DNA of 64,000 bases from Takashimella koratensis (taxonomy: Eukaryota; Basidiomycota; Tremellomycetes; Trichosporonales; Tetragoniomycetaceae): the NCBI GenBank assembly GCA_003116875.1, contig BCKT01000011.1, positions 999,771-1,063,770 on the forward strand. Direction: 5' to 3'. Each line of letters begins with the position of its first letter. The stretch's first letter is position 1. The translations under genes were made by a program, and so were the position numbers. Below are positions 57,946 through 64,000 of this stretch, piece by piece. The notes beneath the pieces were generated by a model. The model worked only from the letters and a program-made list of their open reading frames with translations, made no database searches and was not told the DNA's origin.

Positions 57946-60900
57946 TTACTGGAAGCCCGCGGCACGGACCTGGTCCGGGACCTGGGACTTGAGGTGTTCC
58001 ACCAGTGCCCTAAGCTCCGCCTTGGTTTCTTCGGTCGTATCATCCTCGTGAGCCGGGTCGAGCAAGTTGTGTGCGAACGCCGCCAACAAGTGTTCGATAT
58101 GAGGCATGAGCAACTGAGGTTGAGTCCTGAACAGCTGGAAGATTGCCGCATAGACTGCCCGGTTCTCCAGCGGGTCAAACTGCAGCGGCATAACAGATAC
58201 GAGAACAGGAACGACTTGGTCGAGCGGGATCGCAGCAGAGTTCTTCACAATCATACGTGCGATCGCACCCGCGGCGTTGTCCCGAGCGTTGTAGACGGCC
58301 GGAGCAGAGTGTTCGGGAACGTTGAAAAAGGCTTGCAAAGTACCGAGCAAAGCGACAAAATGGGTAGACAAGTCTTGTTCAGAGTTTTGAACGAGGACAC
58401 CAGCGGCAAAGGCAGAGTTGGAACGAACGTCGGGCTCCTCGTCTCGGAGACCACGGGAGATGATCTCGAGCAAGGGCTGGGTGAAGGCAGTGATCCCGCC
58501 CTTGAGACCGACGATGATCTCACCAAGCGAACCGATGGCCATCGATCGCTCCGAAACTGTCCGCTTGGGCAGCTGCGATGGCGTCAGCAGGGCCGACAGA
58601 AAGACTGTAGCAAGATTGGAGCGGATGAGCAGAGCAACTTACCGTGTAGTTCTGAATGAGCGGGAGGACCTTGTGGAAGGCAGGGGCAAAGTCGGCACCT
58701 AAAACCGAGGCCATGGCACCAAAGACGTCGGCGGCGTTGGAGACGAGCGCAGACTCGTACTCGGACGAGTCGGCGTCAGCACCAACGTTCTCGTCGTCTC
58801 CATCGGGGTCCTGCTGGCAGAGCGACTTCTTCTCAAGGATTTCGATCGACATGGTCGCAATGTCGTCAAGGCCTGCAAAAGGTATCAGCGCTTGGTCCCA
58901 AACAGTAAAGCGCAAATACTGAGACACAGCACCACTCACGTCCTTCGACGACAGCCGGGCCGCACTTGTTCATCGTGTCGGCAAGCTCGGAGCAGATGAG
59001 GATAACAACCGACCTGATCTGTTAGCGCGACCATTCTCTCGTTACTCCGAATCAATAAAGGGAAAGGATAGGAGAGAGGAGGATCAGATTTGTTGTATTA
59101 ATTTGAATTAATGGTCTCATGGCATGATGGCTCGAAGTGAGCTGAGTTAAAAGAATCATCAGACAGAGGGGTAGGGGGAAAGGAATGAGGAGGTTGGACG
59201 CAAAGAGATGGACGCGGTCGAGTGCGACGAGCAGTAGAAGGCAATCACAAGCAACACTTACTTGTCATCCTCGGTCTTCCAGGCCTCGAAGATGGCAGGC
59301 ATGATGTGGTCCACGAGTCCCTTTACGTCGGCGTGGAGAGGGACCTGGGGGACGGCTCCTGGCACCCACTCAGCGGGGGACGAGAGCTCGTAAGTCGTCT
59401 TGATGAAAGCAAAGAGCGCGCCAACAGCCGACTTGCGGATCCCCTCGTAGTAGTGGTCGAGCAAGTCGATGAGGACTTGACACGTCTCCTCGATATAAGG
59501 GAGGAAAGCGGATTTAGTCGAAGTGAACAAATCACCAAGAGTGTCGGCAGCGACTTCCTTCTCGATAGCGACGGCACTGTTGACTTTGGAGAACATGGCC
59601 TCGAGCGCTTCGAGATCGGTCTCGTCCTCTTCGTCATCGATCGTGTCTTCACCAGCCTTGGACGAGCTGGCGGTACCAGTGGCAAAGGCTTCGGCCGCAG
59701 CGCGCGCACCACCGCTCCCGTCGCCTATTCAGGATTAGCACAGCGTCTGTAATGCTTATCGTAGCCTAATACCACTCACCGTCGTCGAGAAACTCGTCAA
59801 CGCTCTCGTCTTGCTGGCAGCTCGCCACGAGCGCGGGGACACATTGTGGGAGGAAGACTGCAAACTCTGTCTCGAACACCTGAGCCATGACACCGAAGAA
59901 GATGAACGAACTCTCCCTGAGTCGGCTGTTGTCCATCGTCAGTGCCTCGAACGCGGCCTTCATCATGTCCTGGAAGTAAGGTCGGAAGAGGTCAGCGCCA
60001 ACAGCGTCGGCAAGGGTACCGATCGTGTCGGTCGCGACACCACGGAGGTCGCTCTCCTCGTCGGCGCCAGTGAGGGTAATGAAGGGGACGAGGCGCTTGA
60101 TCGTCTGCTCAAAGTACGGGCGGAACTTGTCCTTGGACGCGTGGGCAGCCGAACCAATCGCACCAGTGACGGTGATCTTGACGGGGATCGAGCCGTTCTC
60201 GAGGAGGATAAGGAGGCGCTCCATGAGCAAGGTGAGGTAGTTGACAATGTCATCGCCAAGGATCTCGAGGTACGAGTCGAGGCAGGTGCACGCGTTCTTC
60301 TGGGTGGAAGGGTCGACGATGAGGTTGAAAAGGATAGGGACGATGGTGGAGTGTCGGGTAGCGCATTCCTCAGAAAGCCACTCGCAGAGGCAGCCGAGGG
60401 CGATGCATGCCGCCTTGCGGACGACAACTTCGGGGTCCTGGAGACCACCCTCGATAACGGGCCAGAGCTGGTCGACGTGAGGGCGGATGTACTCGCTGCA
60501 CCCTTCGACCGAGACGCCGAACGCCATGAGCGCCGACTTGCGCATGCGGGGGTCGCCGGCCATGTAGATTTGGAGCTGCTGTGAGAGGACGGGGAAGACC
60601 TGCTGCGGCGGAAGAGCCTGGGCGAGGCCGTCGAGGCAGCGGAAAGCTAGGCGCGACGGCGAGTCCTCGTCAACGTCCTCCGGGTCGTCCTCGCAACCGA
60701 TAGGAAGGAGGGCCTCGATGATTGGCTTGGCGAGACCGAGCGCCTGAACTTTGCTCTTCTTGTACCGGACAGTCCAAGAGAGAACGTTGAGCGCACCGCA
60801 TCGCATCTCCTCCTCGACTTCCTTGTTGGCTGAGACACCGAGGAAGAACTGAACCATCTCGGCAATGTGCTTGGAGACGAGCGGGGTGTCGAGGATGAGC

Positions 60901-61962
60901 AAAGTCTCAAAGACGTCGTAGCCATGCTTGACGCCCTCGTCGTCGCCGTCGGTGATCGCCTGCTCGAGAACCTTGAGCATGGGTACGATCAGGTCCTGGA
61001 ACATTTTAATGTCGTGCTTGTCCTCGATGGTGATGTACTCTGCGACCTTGGCGAGAGCGCGGAGGGTGGTCATGCGGACCTCGCCAGACTGAGGGTCGAG
61101 CAAGCTGGTGGAGAAGAGCTTGAACAAGGTCTGCAAGTGGGACTCGAACGACTCGACAACGGTGTCGAGGAGGGAGAAGAGTACGTAGATGGCAGTCTCA
61201 CGGTGCGAAACCTCGGTCGACTGCGCAGCCTGGTACAGGCCCGGCATGAGGTCAGGCCACTGCGGTGGATTGGTGGTGAGCTCAATATCGGCAATCGCGG
61301 AGACGGCACGAGCGAGCGCGTGGCGAACAATGGCACTAAAAATGTTGCCATCAGTTGACGTTCCTTTCATTAAGGTCGTATCTTGAACCCGACCGAGACT
61401 TACACAGGCTCCTGGGTCAAGCGGGCGAGGAGGTTTTGCTTGATCTGCTGGCGGATCGCCTCGGGGACCTTCTTCCACAACTTGCCATCGCCAGTAGATA
61501 TCCGTTTCCGAAGCTCGACAGCGGCGAGTTGACGGATCTGCGCGGGTTAGTGGAGGGACAATGATGGCGCGTACGGAGGGACAGGGAGCGTGCGCGGGGC
61601 GCTAACATATGAGAGGTTGGAGGGAGGATAGACTGACCGGAGTGCTAGGGCTCGAAGCAGTAACCTCGTAGAGGGCGGGAATACAGTTGGCGTTCTTGTA
61701 GAATTGGGTGTTAAGCTGGGTGGTGGCCTGGTTGATAGGTAATCGTCAGCAAGGTTTGGCGGCGAGGGGTGAAGCGTGGTGGAGGGAGGGGAAAAAAGTT
61801 GAGAGCGAGGTGAATGGTAGCTTACAGCTTTGATGACATTGGTGTCCGGGGCGATGGTCGCCTCGAGGAGCTGGTGGAGGTTCTGGACGTATGCAGGCTG
61901 GGGTGGGTTAGCTATGCATGGGTAGTGGTGCGAGGTTGGGGTAAGGATGTACTTACGTCCAT
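57946..61962 (-). CDS. KAP123: Importin-beta family karyopherin, Kap123/IPO4 type
   Basis: This HEAT-repeat nuclear import receptor is, in the Kap123/IPO4 branch, the carrier of ribosomal proteins and histones. Exon 1 is only ATG GAC at 61957-61962 before a GTAAGT donor. It joins PAYVQNLHQLLEATIAPDTN, ATTQLNTQFYKNANCIPALY, IRQLAAVELRKRISTGDGKL (importin-beta N-terminal domain) and ARLTQEP. Later exons give tandem HEAT repeats such as VRHALARAVSAIADIELTTN, RPHVDQLWPVIEGGLQDPEV, VRKAACIALGCLCEWLSEEC and LPQCVPALVASCQQDESVDE, an acidic loop (60670-60700) and the C-terminus SLGEIIVGLKGGITAFTQPL to VRAAGFQ, stop at 57946-57948. Total length near 1,080 aa fits Kap123. A Kap121/IPO5 identity is possible but fits the N-terminus less well. 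Confidence 0.88.
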
Positions 61963-62445
61963 GGTGGGCAATCAACAGACTATGCTGGGCCGGATGCGTA
62001 GGGAGATGGAAAGAGAAAAGATGAAAGAGAAAGGAAAAGGAAAGAGAGAGACAGTGGGCGTGAACGAGAGACGGGGGAAAAGAAGGTGGGCGTGTATGAG
62101 CTGTGAGATAGGTGTAGCTCGCTGGACACTGAGCGTGGAGGGGGGGGGAAGGGTGGAAGGGGTTGGTTGAGATGTTGAGATGGGGAGGATGGAGATGAGT
62201 GCACTGTAGCTGCCGAAAAATCTTTTCTCGTTTGTCGCTTGGGGTTTCTGGTTCAAAAAATGGTCAGGGAAGACGCGTGCGGGGGCAGTGATAAGACAAC
62301 CAACACGGGCACGTGTGAGCGTGGCCACAGCAGATAAAGACACGTCATTGAAGGTTGCTGTAACAGATGACGATCCGGTCTATCCCGTGTCTGCAACTCT
62401 CTCTCTGTACATTGCCTGCTCCCATTCCCTACCTAGCTCACTCGC
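61963..62445. other. Divergent promoter, karyopherin / AP-3 sigma
   Basis: The 0.5 kb region between two start codons has a purine-rich stretch at 61990-62160. No clear regulatory motif or gene is seen. Confidence 0.5.
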
Positions 62446-63451
62446 CATGATCCACGCAGTCCTCATCTTCAACACCCACGGTAAGCTCCCTTCTCCTCCC
62501 CATCCTCTCTCTTCCTCTCCCTTCTGCCCACCGCTAACCCCTTCAGGCAAACCCCGGTTGTCCAAATTCTACACTCCCATCCCAGCCCTTACACAACAAG
62601 CGCTCATCGCTCAGATATTCTCCCTCATCTCTGACCGCCCAGCTGGGGTTTGCAACTTTCTCGATGCACCCGATCTCGTCTTCCCGACTCCTGACCAGAT
62701 CCGCGCAGAGGCAAAGGGTGGGAAAGGCGCGGTTTCGGCAGTAGCTAGAACAGAGGAGGACGATACGAGAGTCATCTATCGACACTATGCTACCTTGTAT
62801 TTCGTGTAAGTTGGCGTCAGGATGGGATGGAGCGAGAGATTAAGAAGGCGGAGGACGCAGATTGGGGTGATGTAAGCTGAAGTGAAACAGATTTGTTGTC
62901 GATGGCGCCGAGAGCGAGTTGGGCATTCTAGATCTGATCCAGGTGAGTCAGAACTGTGATTGCTCGCACTATCTTCTCGACTTGAGCTATCCTGATCGAC
63001 TCGCTGACGCTTTCTTGGTCACAGGTCTTTGTCGAGTCGCTTGACCGGGCATTCGAGAACGTATGCGAGCTCGACCTTATCTTCTACTTTGACGCGGTAC
63101 GTCCCTATTCTCTCCTACCCAAACCTCATCCAACCCTAGTCTATCGTCAAGGATACATTACTGATTCGAACCTCAGGTGCACCACGTCTTGGCCGAGATA
63201 ATCCAGGGTGGTCTCGTCTTGGAGACAAATATCAACGAGATCGCAGCGTGTGGTGAGTCAAGCACTCTCCGTGTCCAATCATCCCGCGGTATGTGCTAAT
63301 CCCAACCCCTCCAGTTCAAGCAAGCACGAAGAACCGTAAAGCCTCGGCGGCATCCAACAACCCTCTGACATCGGCGCTTGTCAACCCTGGTGCTAGGGCC
63401 TCGGCGACAGAAGGTGCTGCTCGTCGATGGTTGGGTGTCATGGGCGTGTGA
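62446..63451 (+). CDS. APS3: AP-3 adaptor complex sigma subunit
   Basis: The small sigma chain of the AP-3 coat sorts cargo to the vacuole/lysosome. The start ATG is at 62446 (MIHAVLIFNTHG, then KPRLSKFYTPIPALTQQALI over an intron). Exons follow with ISDRPAGVCNFLDAP, YRHYATLYFVFVVDGAESEL, GILDLIQVFVESLDRAFENV, CELDLIFYFDAVHHVLAEII and GGLVLETNINEIAACV. A Ser/Ala-rich tail ends RRWLGVMGV at TGA 63449-63451. The order and the motif YFVF..D..E.ELG.LDLIQ are typical of AP-3 sigma rather than AP-1 or AP-2. Five introns are present and length is near 190 aa. Confidence 0.94.
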
Positions 63452-64000
63452 CAGGGCACACCATGCCGACCGACAAGATCTTCACCCATCTGGGTTTTAT
63501 CTCTTCTCACCTCATGGCCCCGTTTCCCTTCTACCATAGTTTTGGTCCAATTGTATCCCAGCATCGACATAGCCATGCATTGTTGTACTATCTACCAGCT
63601 TGAATTGGGTGTTTCCACCTCACACGGTGCACACAACATTCCCCAAAATTGACAAATTGATGGCAGACATTAAACATCTACGAAATCGTGACAGGGTGCC
63701 CGTTGCTCGTCCCATTACTGCTCCCATTCACGTTCCTTGTCTGAAGGCGAAACAGCCTACGCAGGACTGGGGCGTCGGCGGTATCGGGTACGAAATGCTG
63801 TAACAAGCCGGTATCGATCAGATCGGATTGACAATACTCGACATATTTGTTGATACAACCTGACTTGGTCAGCACGTCTTTAAGCCAAATTACCTTCGCC
63901 CCCTTGCCATCCTCTTCGTTTTGTACCCCCCGAAACCGGCCACTTTAGACTCACCTCTGACTGCACTCATATCTACACCTTCCTCACCCTCCCCAACACC
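63452..64000. other. Terminal region without a recognisable gene
   Basis: The last 550 bp presumably hold the AP-3 sigma 3' UTR. Short ORFs on both strands have no recognisable features; the next gene may begin beyond the window. Confidence 0.5.

Noticed and set aside
59811..60584. 257-aa plus-strand ORF
   Set aside because: It lies antisense to HEAT repeats of the karyopherin, and its codon pattern is that of a reverse-strand shadow.
1..64000. tRNA, rRNA, CRISPR array, transposon or viral integration
   Set aside because: No TPsiC-box/acceptor pairing, no rRNA sequence, no regularly spaced repeats, and no transposase, reverse transcriptase or terminal repeats were found by eye.

Overview
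The window is nuclear DNA of an intron-rich fungus, most likely a basidiomycetous yeast (Tremellomycete-like). The reasons are that genes are split by many 40-120 bp GT-AG introns, genes lie on both strands without operons, and the set is eukaryotic and fungal: DASH subunit Hsk3, Caf40, Eaf3, DUF1996, FMN-type 2-hydroxyacid oxidase. The exact genus cannot be read from sequence alone. No tRNA, rRNA, CRISPR or intact transposon was seen.

Layout. 1-2390: no recognisable gene, only a weak TATA-preceded ORF. 2391-12522: a metabolic block holding copper amine oxidase (-), FMN 2-hydroxyacid oxidase (+), a 5'-truncated amino-acid permease (-) abutting a 5'-truncated regulator-like gene (+), a D-isomer 2-hydroxyacid dehydrogenase (+) and a RidA-type imine deaminase (+). 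Together these could turn amines or amino and hydroxy acids into oxo acids and ammonia. 12911-22951: housekeeping genes TFIIB (-), Eaf3/MRG15 (+), LC8 dynein light chain (-) and a UBX/UAS protein of the FAF2/UBXD8 type (+). 23438-26842: a single-pass membrane protein (-). 26843-32700: sparse, with a hypothetical protein at 29746-30372 and an assembly gap inside a poly-C tract.

33037-35157: holocytochrome c synthase (-) and DASH Hsk3 (+), divergent. 35624-38215: two low-complexity hypothetical ORFs. 40980-44219: heme oxygenase (+) and CKS1 (-); CKS1 contains 6, 10, 19 and 28 nt exons. 47336-53266: a secreted DUF1996 protein (+) with a GC-AG intron, then CCR4-NOT subunit Caf40 (-). 53745-57191: two tandem paralogues of an unrecognised multi-pass membrane family that share a nearly identical 30-bp upstream element. 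57946-63451: an importin-beta of the Kap123/IPO4 type (-) and the AP-3 sigma adaptin (+).

Strongest observations: the CKS1 microexons, the shared upstream element of the orphan membrane pair, the double 5' truncation near 8735-8780, and the amine/hydroxy-acid gene block. Coordinates of multi-exon genes run from start codon to stop codon and include introns.
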